Source: Pseudomonas sp. DTU12.3 (lineage in GTDB: Bacteria > Pseudomonadota > Gammaproteobacteria > Pseudomonadales > Pseudomonadaceae). From it: a stretch of 64,000 nt of DNA. The notes under the pieces are model-generated. The model saw only the letters and a program-made list of their open reading frames with translations, made no database searches and was not told where the DNA came from. The stretch is taken from NCBI RefSeq assembly GCF_004124275.1, contig NZ_CP027218.1, positions 2,669,501 to 2,733,500 of the forward strand. The letters run 5' to 3'. The position numbers were made by a program, and so were the translations under genes. The stretch's first letter is position 1. Every line of letters begins with the position of its first letter. Shown piece after piece: positions 55,051-63,134 of the stretch.

Positions 55051-56982
55051 CTATTTGGCTGCGCGTCTGGTCGTGTCAGAGCTCTTGCTGCGGGTCGGTT
55101 TGCGTTTCTTCTTCCACGGTGCGGCGGCTTTGCCGGCGGGTGGCGGGCCGCTGATGGTCAGGCTGAGTGCGGAACAGCGTGTCACCTGTTTGCTCATCCA
55201 CGCCGCCTGTTTGGTGACGAATTCTTCCAGGCTCATCTCGCCGCTCTGCACCATGTCCAGCGCCTGTTCCCAGATCGCCGTGGTGCCGGGGTCGGCAATC
55301 GCCCGGGGTACGGCGTCGATCAGGCTGAACGCCGCCGGCGTCGCGGCCAGCGCCTTGCCGTTCTTGACCAGATAACCACGATCCAGCAGACCCTGAATGA
55401 TCGATGCGCGAGTCGCTTCGGTGCCAATCCCGGTAGTGTCCTTGAGCTTCTGTTTGAGCAACGGATCTTCGACCAGTTTGGCCACGTTCTTCATCGCCTT
55501 GATCAGATCGCCTTCGGTGTAGGGTTTCGGTGGTTGTGTCCACAGATCCTTGAGCCGAACCTCGGCCACTGCGCATTCGACGCCCTGGTTCAGCGTCGGC
55601 AAGGTTTGCGGTGCGGGCGCCTCGCGACCTTTGGCGGCTGCGAGTGCCTCGGGCAGGGCGCGCTTCCAGCCCGGCTCGATGATCTGCTTGCCGACCGCGC
55701 GCAACGCTTCACCGGCGCAGTCGAAATCCGCCTGGGTGCGATCGTATTCATGATTGGGCAGAAACTGCGCCAGGTAACGCGCACGGATCAGCGTATACAC
55801 CGCACGGTGCTTGCCGCTGAGGCGCTCAAGGTTTTTCGCCGCTGCGGTGGGGATGATGCCGTGGTGGGCGCTGACCTTGGCGTCGTTCCATGCGCGTGAC
55901 TTGCGCTGAGGTTCGAGAAAGCCCTGCAGTGCTTCAAGGCCCGGATCGGCCTGCCGCAACGCCGCGAGAATCGCCGGCGCTTCGCTGTGCTGGCTCACCG
56001 GCAGAAAGCCGCAATCACTGCGCGGGTAGGTGATGACTTTGTAGGTTTCGTAAAGCGCCTGGGCGATGTCGAGGGTTTCCTGCGCGCCGAGGCCGAGCTT
56101 TTTCGAGCAGACTTCCTGCAAGGTGCCGAGGTCGAAGGGCAGGGGCGCGACTTCACGCATGCGTTCGGTTTTCAACTTGACCACCCGCGCGGTCGCGGCG
56201 CTACCGAGTGCAGCGGCCGCTTGCTGCGCCAGTGCCTGATTCAGGCAGCGATCCTGATCGTCACAGGCATCTGATGGCGCGCGCCATTGCGCGGTGAACG
56301 GCGTGCCGTTGTGCAGCAGCTGCACATCGATCGCCCAATAGGCGACCGGCACGAAGTCGGCGATGCTGCGATCACGATCCACCACCAGACGCAGGGTTGG
56401 CGTTTGCACCCGGCCCACCGGCAATACGCCTTGATAACCCGACTGGCGACCGAGCAAGGTGAACAGCCGACTCATGTTCATGCCGATCAGCCAGTCTGCC
56501 CGCGAGCGGCCCAGCGCCGAGTGATACAGGCTGAAGGTCTCAGCCCCCGGCTTCAGCGCGGCCAGCGCCTTGCGGATGGATGCTTCGTCGAGCGCCGACA
56601 GCCACAAGCGGCGGATCGGCCCGCGATAACGACAATGCTCGACCAGTTCCCGGGCGATCATTTCACCCTCACGGTCGGCGTCGGTGGCGATGATCAGCTC
56701 GCTGGCTTCGCCGAGCAGGCGCTTCACCGCTTTGTACTGGCTGGCGGTGCGTGGCTTGACGGTCATTTTCCATTTGTCCGGAATGATCGGCAGATCGGCC
56801 AGCACCCAGCGCTTGTAACGGGCGTCGTAAGCATCCGGCGGGGCGGTTTCGAGCAAGTGGCCGATGCACCAGGTGACTGTGACGTCCGTTCCCAGCCAGC
56901 AGCCGTCGCCCCGGCGCTTGGCACCGAGTACGGCCGCAATGTCTTTGGCCTGGGAAGGTTTTTCACAGAGGTACAGCCGCAT
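55051..56982 (-). CDS. topB: DNA topoisomerase III
   Basis: This is a 643-residue type IA topoisomerase from the ATG at 56982 (MRLYLCEKPSQAKDI); an ATG three codons upstream is possible. TOPRIM DADREGE is at 101-107, and catalytic Tyr319 lies in VITYPRSDC. No zinc fingers follow, as is usual for TopB; a Lys/Arg-rich tail ends the chain. It decatenates single-stranded DNA, often with RecQ. A LexA-like box lies about 70 bp upstream. Confidence 0.93.
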   Translation of the reverse strand: MRLYLCEKPSQAKDIAAVLGAKRRGDGCWLGTDVTVTWCIGHLLETAPPDAYDARYKRWVLADLPIIPDKWKMTVKPRTASQYKAVKRLLGEASELIIATDADREGEMIARELVEHCRYRGPIRRLWLSALDEASIRKALAALKPGAETFSLYHSALGRSRADWLIGMNMSRLFTLLGRQSGYQGVLPVGRVQTPTLRLVVDRDRSIADFVPVAYWAIDVQLLHNGTPFTAQWRAPSDACDDQDRCLNQALAQQAAAALGSAATARVVKLKTERMREVAPLPFDLGTLQEVCSKKLGLGAQETLDIAQALYETYKVITYPRSDCGFLPVSQHSEAPAILAALRQADPGLEALQGFLEPQRKSRAWNDAKVSAHHGIIPTAAAKNLERLSGKHRAVYTLIRARYLAQFLPNHEYDRTQADFDCAGEALRAVGKQIIEPGWKRALPEALAAAKGREAPAPQTLPTLNQGVECAVAEVRLKDLWTQPPKPYTEGDLIKAMKNVAKLVEDPLLKQKLKDTTGIGTEATRASIIQGLLDRGYLVKNGKALAATPAAFSLIDAVPRAIADPGTTAIWEQALDMVQSGEMSLEEFVTKQAAWMSKQVTRCSALSLTISGPPPAGKAAAPWKKKRKPTRSKSSDTTRRAAK

Positions 56983-57047
56983 ATCCACCATCGCCGATCA
57001 AGGTCTGAACAGGTGCACAGAATGGCCGGACTTGGCGCCCGGGGCAA

Positions 57048-57077
57048 CTTTTATCTGTATGGATATACAGATAAAAG
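57048..57077. promoter_or_regulatory. LexA-like SOS box inside a perfect palindrome
   Basis: CTTTTATCTGTAT-GGAT-ATACAGATAAAAG is a perfect 13-bp inverted repeat. Its centre CTGTATGGATATACAG (57055-57070) fits the CTGT-N8-ACAG consensus of LexA sites. It lies 66 bp from the topB start and 183 bp from the protease start, between divergent genes. Confidence 0.6.
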
Positions 57078-57259
57078 GATTGCCGCAAGTGACGGTCAAA
57101 ACCGGGACGCCGCGCCGCACTATCGAGAAATTGATTAGCGCCAAGGGTCTGCGCCGTGTCAGCGTCGGCGCGTTTGCAAACGCGAGTGACAGGACGATCT
57201 CGCCAGTAGATCGCTGTGGCCTGTCGGACACTGACTACCCAGAAACAAGGACGTAAACC

Positions 57260-58669
57260 ATGCTTCAAGCCTCTTCCAACAGCAGCACTGCCTTCAGCGA
57301 AGTCGACACGTTCAGCCATCTGTACGACCGGGGCGGCAGCGCGCTGGTCAACGGTAAACCGTCGTTCACCGCCGATCAGGCCGCCGATGAAATCCTGCGC
57401 AAGGGCCTGTCGTGGGGCGACAAGAACGCTGACGGCAAGATCGACCTCAGCTACAACTTCCTCACTGAAAAACCGGCGAACTACAACGCGAAACTGGGCA
57501 ACTTCAGCGAATTCAGCGCGCAGCAGAAGGCGCAAGCCGTGCTGGCGATGCAATCCTGGGCCGATGTCGCCAACGTCACCTTCAGCGAAGGCAAGGGCGG
57601 CGATGGCCACATGACTTTCGGCAACTACGACGTCAGCACCGGTGGCGCTGCGTTCGCCTACTTGCCGAGCGGCAGCAGCTATGACGGTCAGTCGTGGTAC
57701 CTGATCAACGATCAATATCAGGTCAACAAGACGCCGGACACCAACAACTACGGGCGTCAGACCCTGACCCACGAAATCGGCCACACTCTCGGTTTGTCGC
57801 ACCCGGGCGCCTACAACGCCGGTAACGGCAACCCGACCTACGGCGATGCCAAATACGCCGAAGACACCCGTGGCTATAGCTTGATGAGCTACTGGAGCGA
57901 AGCCAACACCGACCAGAACTTCAGCAAGGACGGCAGCGGCGCTTACGCGTCGGCGCCGTTGATGGACGACATCGTTGCCGTGCAGAAACTCTATGGCGCC
58001 AACTACGAGACCCGCGCCGGTGACACCGTGTATGGTTTCGGCTCCAACACCGAGCGCGATTTCTACACGGCGACTTCGGCGTCGTCGAAAGTGGTGTTTT
58101 CGGTATGGGACGGTGGCGGCTACGACACGCTGAATTTCTCCGGCTTCAGCCAGAACCAGAAGATCAACCTCAACGAAGGTTCGTTCTCCGACGTTGGCGG
58201 TCTGGTCGGCAACGTTTCGATTGCTCACGGTGTGACCGTCGAGGGCGCCAAGGGTGGATCTGGCAATGATTTGTTGATCGGCAATTCGGCCGTCAACGAT
58301 CTGTTCGGCGGCGCCGGCAATGACATTCTCTACGGCGGTGGCGGTGCTGATGTGTTGTGGGGCGGCGAGGGCGCAGACACCTTCGTCTTCGGTGCGGCCA
58401 GCGACTCGACCAATAACCAGCCAGACTGGATCATGGATTTCGCCAGCGGCCTGGACAAGATCGACCTGTCGGGCATCGCCGAGTTTGCCACGGGTGCGGC
58501 AACGCTGAACTTCGTCAGCGCGTTCACCGGGCATGCCGGCGATGCGATTTTGACCCACTACACACAGGGCAATCAGACCACATTGCTGGTAGACCTGACG
58601 GGGCACGGTGAGATTGACTTTGCGGTCGGTGTGGTGGGCCAGGCGCTGACGACGGACATCGTTGCCTGA
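57260..58669 (+). CDS. serralysin-family secreted metalloprotease
   Basis: This is a 469-residue protein. Zinc motif [12 protein letters not shown] (His171, His175, His181; Glu172) and Met-turn SLMSYW (207-212) are present. RTX repeats follow (about 330-380: [28 protein letters not shown]). It has no N-terminal signal peptide, and its hydrophobic C-terminal end DIVA suits type I export. AAGGA precedes the ATG. AprX/AprA is the nearest relative, but the usual aprIDEF export genes are absent here. Confidence 0.9.
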   Translation: MLQASSNSSTAFSEVDTFSHLYDRGGSALVNGKPSFTADQAADEILRKGLSWGDKNADGKIDLSYNFLTEKPANYNAKLGNFSEFSAQQKAQAVLAMQSWADVANVTFSEGKGGDGHMTFGNYDVSTGGAAFAYLPSGSSYDGQSWYLINDQYQVNKTPDTNNYGRQTLTHEIGHTLGLSHPGAYNAGNGNPTYGDAKYAEDTRGYSLMSYWSEANTDQNFSKDGSGAYASAPLMDDIVAVQKLYGANYETRAGDTVYGFGSNTERDFYTATSASSKVVFSVWDGGGYDTLNFSGFSQNQKINLNEGSFSDVGGLVGNVSIAHGVTVEGAKGGSGNDLLIGNSAVNDLFGGAGNDILYGGGGADVLWGGEGADTFVFGAASDSTNNQPDWIMDFASGLDKIDLSGIAEFATGAATLNFVSAFTGHAGDAILTHYTQGNQTTLLVDLTGHGEIDFAVGVVGQALTTDIVA

Positions 58670-58696
58670 TCCGAACCCCCCTGCTTTTGGATGAAC

Positions 58697-58830
58697 TTGT
58701 GGCGAGGGAGCATGCTCCCGCTCGGCGGTGAAGTCGTCGCAAACCTGCAAATCGCGTTATACCTACACACCGCGATTTGCAGATTTGCGTCTGCCTTGCA
58801 GACCAGCGGGCGCATGCGCCCTCGCCACAG
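58697..58830. repeat. repeat family D, diverged
   Basis: TTGTGGCGAGGGAGCATGCTCCCGCT ... AGCGGGCGCATGCGCCCTCGCCACAG. The centre carries its own palindrome AAATCGCG...CGCGATTT. Confidence 0.8.
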
Positions 58831-58855
58831 TCATTTCAATGACCAGGAGAACCCC

Positions 58856-59227
58856 ATGAAAAGCTCCGGCCCCAGCCCCGTCATCGCCCTCGAACAACTC
58901 CCCGGCTGCCTCTTGGTGAAATTCCACGGCATCCAGGTCGCCGCGTCCTCCCACGTGCTCATCCTCAACGAAGCCAACTACCCGCCGGTCTATTACGTGC
59001 CCCGCGAAGACATCGACGAAAAGTATTTCGCCCGCACCGACCACACCAGTTATTGCCCATACAAGGGCGACGCCAATTACTTCAGCCTGCAAGTGCCCGG
59101 ACATGAGGGCGCCAACGCCGTGTGGACTTACGAAAACCCGAAAGTCTCGGTAGCGCCGATTCGCGATTACGTGGCGTTCTATCCCGATCAGGTCAAGTTC
59201 GAAGTGATCAAGGCCGAACCTCAGTAG
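58856..59227 (+). CDS. DUF427 domain protein
   Basis: This is a 123-residue protein from the ATG at 58856 (AGGAG upstream). Family marks are YYVPREDIDEKYFARTDHTSYCPYKGDANY and ENPKVSVAPIRDYVAFYPDQV-like sequence, seen in DUF427 proteins of unknown function with a beta-rich fold. Cytoplasmic. It stands alone between two family D repeats. Confidence 0.9.
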   Translation: MKSSGPSPVIALEQLPGCLLVKFHGIQVAASSHVLILNEANYPPVYYVPREDIDEKYFARTDHTSYCPYKGDANYFSLQVPGHEGANAVWTYENPKVSVAPIRDYVAFYPDQVKFEVIKAEPQ

Positions 59228-59376
59228 TTCAGATTGACAAACGGCTGGGGCAACTACGCATCAGGGCCGAGGCGCAGCGTGGTGGTCTCGCGAAGACAGA
59301 CCACCCCACCCCTGACTCACCGAGCATCAGGATTTCAGTGCATCTGTGGCTCACCCGGGCATCAGGGTCAGTGCTT

Positions 59377-59510
59377 CTGTGGCGAGGGGGCTTGCCCCCG
59401 TTCGGCTGCGCAGCAGTCGCAAAGCTGCAAGCAGGGTGCGTCAGGCACACCGGGATTACCGGTTTTGGGGGTGCTGCGCGACCCAGCGGGGGCAAGCCCC
59501 CTCGCCACAG
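59377..59510. repeat. repeat family D
   Basis: CTGTGGCGAGGGGGCTTGCCCCCGTT ... AGCGGGGGCAAGCCCCCTCGCCACAG with conserved inner CGGCTGCGCAGCAGTCGCAAA. Confidence 0.9.
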
Positions 59511-59533
59511 AGTATTTCGCCGATAAGTGGAGC

Positions 59534-61156
59534 TCAGTTCTTGTCGAGGTCGATGTTCTTGGTCTCACGCAAGAAGATCATTCCCACCACCAGACTCACC
59601 CCGGTAATCAGCACCGGGTACCACAGCCCGTAGAAGATATCGCCGGTGTACACCACCAGCGCGAACGACACCGTCGGCAGGAACCCGCCAAACCAGCCGT
59701 TGCCGATGTGATACGGCAGCGACATCGAGGTGTAGCGAATCCGCGTCGGGAACAGCTCCACCATCAGCGCCGCGAGCGGGCCGTAGCACATGGCCGAGAT
59801 GATGATCAGTGCGACGATCAGCGCAACGATCATCGGCTTGTTGATCTGCTGCGCATCCGCCTGTTGCGGGTAGCCGGCGAGGGTGATCGCGCCGCGTAAT
59901 GCCGCCTCATCGTAGCCGTCGAGTTTCACGTCGCCGACGCTGATTTGCACCGCGCTGCCAGCAGGTGCAGCGACGCTGGAGTAGGGCAGGCCTTGCTTGA
60001 CCAGAAAGGTTTTGGCCTTGTCGCACGGGCTGTCGAATTTTGCCTTGCCGACCGGGTCGAACTGGAAGGTGCAGGTCGCCGGATCCGCCAGCACCGTGAT
60101 TGGCGCCTGACGGCTGGCCTGATCGATCGCCGGATTCGCATAGTGCGCCAGCGATTTGAAGATCGGGAAGTACAGCGCCGTCGCTAACAGCAAGCCGAGC
60201 ATCAGCACCGGTTTGCGCCCGACCTTGTCCGAGAGCCAGCCGAAAATGATGAAGAACGGCGCGCCGATCACCACGCTGATGATCAGCAAGGTGTTGGCCA
60301 CCGCCGGGTCCATTTTCAGGAACTGGGTGAGGAAGAACAGCACGTAAAACTGCGCGGCGTAGAACGTCACCGCTTGCCCGGCGTTGATGCTGAACAGCGC
60401 GATCAGCACGACTTTGAGGTTTTCCCATTTGCCGAAGGATTCGCGGATCGGCGCCTTGCAGGTCTTGCCTTCCTCTTTCATTTTCAGATACGCCGGCGAC
60501 TCGTGCAGGCTCAGGCGGATCCAGGTGGAAATGCCCAGCAGCACAATCGACAGCAGGAACGGAATCCGCCAGCCCCACACCTCAAACTGATCGCCAGTGA
60601 AGTAGCGGCAACCGAGCACCACCAGCAGCGACAGCAGCAGGCCGAGGGTCGCCGTGGATTGAATCCAGCTGGTGTGGAAGCCGCGTTTGCCGATCGGCGC
60701 GTGCTCCGCCACGTAGGTGGCAGCGCCGCCGTATTCACCGCCGAGCGCCAGGCCCTGGAGCATGCGCAGCACCACGAGGATGATCGGCGCGGCGATGCCG
60801 ATGCTGGCGTAGGTGGGCAGCAGACCGACGCAGAAGGTCGCGATGCCCATCAGGATAATCGTCGCGAGAAAGGTGTATTTGCGCCCGATCATGTCCCCCA
60901 GTCGACCGAACACCAGCGCGCCGAACGGCCGCACGATAAAGCCTGCGGCGAAGGCCATCAGCGCAAAAATGAACGCCGTGGTGTCGTTGACCCCAGCGAA
61001 AAACTGCTTGCTGATCACTGCCGCGAGGGCGCCGTAAAGGAAGAAGTCATACCACTCGAACACTGTTCCCAGTGAGGAGGCGAAGATGACTTTCTGCGTG
61101 GCATTGCTGGTGCTGGCGCCGCTCGCGGCGTCCAGCGGCTGAGCGTGTTCTGACAT
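59534..61156 (-). CDS. MFS transporter of the metabolite:H+ symporter (MHS) family
   Basis: This is a 540-residue membrane protein from the ATG at 61156. ASSLGTVFEWYDFFLYGALA in helix 1, FGRLGDMIGRKYTF between helices 2 and 3, and RMLQGLALGGEYGGAATYVAEH mark the ShiA/ProP-like MHS group. A soluble insert of about 100 residues (about 375-475, DPATCTFQFDP...) breaks the second half. It probably imports an organic acid or osmolyte. It lies downstream of the GMC oxidoreductase on the same strand. Confidence 0.88.
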   Translation of the reverse strand: MSEHAQPLDAASGASTSNATQKVIFASSLGTVFEWYDFFLYGALAAVISKQFFAGVNDTTAFIFALMAFAAGFIVRPFGALVFGRLGDMIGRKYTFLATIILMGIATFCVGLLPTYASIGIAAPIILVVLRMLQGLALGGEYGGAATYVAEHAPIGKRGFHTSWIQSTATLGLLLSLLVVLGCRYFTGDQFEVWGWRIPFLLSIVLLGISTWIRLSLHESPAYLKMKEEGKTCKAPIRESFGKWENLKVVLIALFSINAGQAVTFYAAQFYVLFFLTQFLKMDPAVANTLLIISVVIGAPFFIIFGWLSDKVGRKPVLMLGLLLATALYFPIFKSLAHYANPAIDQASRQAPITVLADPATCTFQFDPVGKAKFDSPCDKAKTFLVKQGLPYSSVAAPAGSAVQISVGDVKLDGYDEAALRGAITLAGYPQQADAQQINKPMIVALIVALIIISAMCYGPLAALMVELFPTRIRYTSMSLPYHIGNGWFGGFLPTVSFALVVYTGDIFYGLWYPVLITGVSLVVGMIFLRETKNIDLDKN

Positions 61157-61227
61157 AGCGGTATCCCTCACAGTGATTGTTTTTGTTGTTCCACTGGTGC
61201 TCGATGTCCATGAATCAAACGCATGTC

Positions 61228-61362
61228 CCTGTAGGAGCTGCCGCAGGCTGCGATCTTTTGACTTCGGGACGCGGAGCGTCCCCGGCTGCGTTCCCACGCG
61301 GAGCGTGGGAACGATCAGTCAACCAAGATCAAAAGATCGCAGCGTCGGCAGCTCCTACAGGG
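61228..61362. repeat. family B repeat with a second repeat nested in its loop
   Basis: Outer arms CCCTGTAGGAGCTGCCGCAGG and GTCGGCAGCTCCTACAGGG are family B. The loop carries GACGCGGAGCGTCCCC and a family E hairpin GCGTTCCCACGC/GCGTGGGAACG (61288-61314), about 45 bp more than other copies. Confidence 0.85.
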
Positions 61363-63001
61363 TTTGGGCCAGTTCCAGTTTTGGGGTGCTGCTCCTGGTG
61401 TTGGGGTTGAGAATGAGTTGTGCGGCTTTCTCGGCAATCATCAGCGTAGGCGAACAGGTGTTGCCCGAGGTGATGCGCGGCATGATCGAGGCGTCGGCGA
61501 TGCGCAAACCGGGCACGCCGTGAACGCGCAACTGCGCGTCGACCACTGCATCACCGTCATTGCCCATGCGACAGGTACCGACCGGGTGGAAAATCGTCGT
61601 GCCGATAGTCGCTGCCGCTTGCTGCAACTCTTCTTCACTTTGCAGGCTGGCGCCGGGCAGATACTCGACCGGTTTGAACGCTTGCAAAGCAGGGGCGCTG
61701 ACGATGCGCCGGGTCAGGCGGATTGCGTCCGCTGCCACGCGCAAATCTTCCGGATGGCTCAGGTAATTCGGCTGAATCAGCGGCGCCTCTTGTGGATCCG
61801 CCGAGCGAATGTCGATGCGCCCCCGACTCTGCGGACGCAAATCGCAGACAGATGCAGTGAAGGCGGGAAAACTGTGCAACGGCTCGCCAAAACGCTCCAG
61901 CGACAGCGGCTGCACGTGATATTCCAGATTCGCCGAGGTCTGTTCCGGCCCCGAACGCGCAAACGCGCCCAACTGACTCGGCGCCATCGACAGCGGCCCG
62001 CTGCGGTCATACAGATAACGCAGGCCCATGCCCATCTTGCCCCACACGCTGCCAGCGATCTGGTTCAGCGTGCGCGCATTCTCCAGTTTGTAGATCAGCC
62101 GCAGTTGCAGGTGATCCTGCAGATTGCCGCCGACGCCCGGCAACTCATGAATCACGCCGATACCGAGACGCTCCAGCAGTGGCCGTGGGCCAATCCCGGA
62201 GCGTTGCAAAATGCTCGGCGAGCCGACCGAACCGGCGCACAAGACGATTTCCTTGCGTGCCTTGAACTGTTTGCTTTGGCCTTCATGTCGCGCACTGACT
62301 TTGGACGCGCGACCGTTCTCCAGCAGAACCCGATCGACTTCAACCCCGGTCAGCACCGTCAGATTTGTCCGGTTGCGCAGCGGTTTCAAAAACGCCTTCG
62401 CCGCATTCCAGCGCACGCCGGCCTTCTGATTGACCTGAAAGTAGCCGCAACCCTCGTTATCGCCCTGATTGAAATCGTCGATGCTGGCAATCCCGCTTTG
62501 TTCGGCAGCGCTGCGAAACGCGTCCAGGATCGGCCACGACAAGCGCTGCTGCTCGACGCGCCATTCACCCTTGGCACCGTGAAATTCGGCGGCGCCGGCA
62601 AAGTGGTTTTCGCTCTGTTTGAACAGCGGCAGCACGTCATCCCAGGCCCAGCCCGGATTGCCCTCGGCCGCCCAGCCGTCGTAGTCGTTGGCCTGGCCGC
62701 GCATGTAGATCATGCCGTTGATGGACGAACAGCCGCCGAGCACTTTGCCGCGCGGATAACTCAGCGCGCGACCGTTGAGGCCCGGTTGTTGTTCGGTCTT
62801 GAAGCACCAGTCGGTGCGCGGGTTACCGATGCAGAACAGGTAACCGACAGGGATGTGAATCCACGCATAGTTGTCACGCCCGCCGGCTTCGAGCAACAGC
62901 ACGCGCTGCTGCGGATCAGCCGACAGCCGATTCGCCAGCAGGCACCCGGCAGGGCCGGCGCCGACCACGATGTAGTCATATTCATCGAGGGAAGTCTGCA
63001 T
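61355..63001 (-). CDS. GMC family oxidoreductase (choline dehydrogenase-like)
   Basis: This is a 548-residue FAD enzyme from the ATG at 63001. The dinucleotide loop GAGPAG is at 14-19, the GMC signature in GKVLGGCSSINGMIYMRG, and the probable catalytic His in FHPVGTCRMG. It oxidises an alcohol to an aldehyde; the substrate is unknown. Its TAG stop falls in the family B repeat at 61228. It is divergent from a LysR gene and upstream of an MHS transporter. Confidence 0.87.
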   Translation of the reverse strand: MQTSLDEYDYIVVGAGPAGCLLANRLSADPQQRVLLLEAGGRDNYAWIHIPVGYLFCIGNPRTDWCFKTEQQPGLNGRALSYPRGKVLGGCSSINGMIYMRGQANDYDGWAAEGNPGWAWDDVLPLFKQSENHFAGAAEFHGAKGEWRVEQQRLSWPILDAFRSAAEQSGIASIDDFNQGDNEGCGYFQVNQKAGVRWNAAKAFLKPLRNRTNLTVLTGVEVDRVLLENGRASKVSARHEGQSKQFKARKEIVLCAGSVGSPSILQRSGIGPRPLLERLGIGVIHELPGVGGNLQDHLQLRLIYKLENARTLNQIAGSVWGKMGMGLRYLYDRSGPLSMAPSQLGAFARSGPEQTSANLEYHVQPLSLERFGEPLHSFPAFTASVCDLRPQSRGRIDIRSADPQEAPLIQPNYLSHPEDLRVAADAIRLTRRIVSAPALQAFKPVEYLPGASLQSEEELQQAAATIGTTIFHPVGTCRMGNDGDAVVDAQLRVHGVPGLRIADASIMPRITSGNTCSPTLMIAEKAAQLILNPNTRSSTPKLELAQTL

Positions 63002-63134
63002 TCCCTGACCTCGCTTTTTGTTTTTATTGTCGGACACTCTAGTTGTTAGCTTTCGTCAAAAGAATGTTAGTTTTTGCGCAGCCGCTGTGCGTTTTCAAAC
63101 AGCCTCACTTGACGATAGCCGACAAGGACACGCC

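Noticed and set aside
57059..57256. Plus-strand frame of 65 codons starting MDIQIKGLPQV before the protease
   Set aside because: Its start lies inside the LexA-like palindrome, no ribosome site precedes it, and the product resembles no known family.
56963..58750. Minus-strand frame of about 595 codons across the serralysin gene
   Set aside because: It is opposite a protease with complete zinc and RTX motifs and runs into topB. It is a shadow created by codon bias.
61364..63049. Plus-strand frame of about 560 codons across the GMC oxidoreductase
   Set aside because: It is antisense to a gene with clear FAD and GMC motifs. The product looks like low-complexity shadow sequence rich in Arg, Gln and His.
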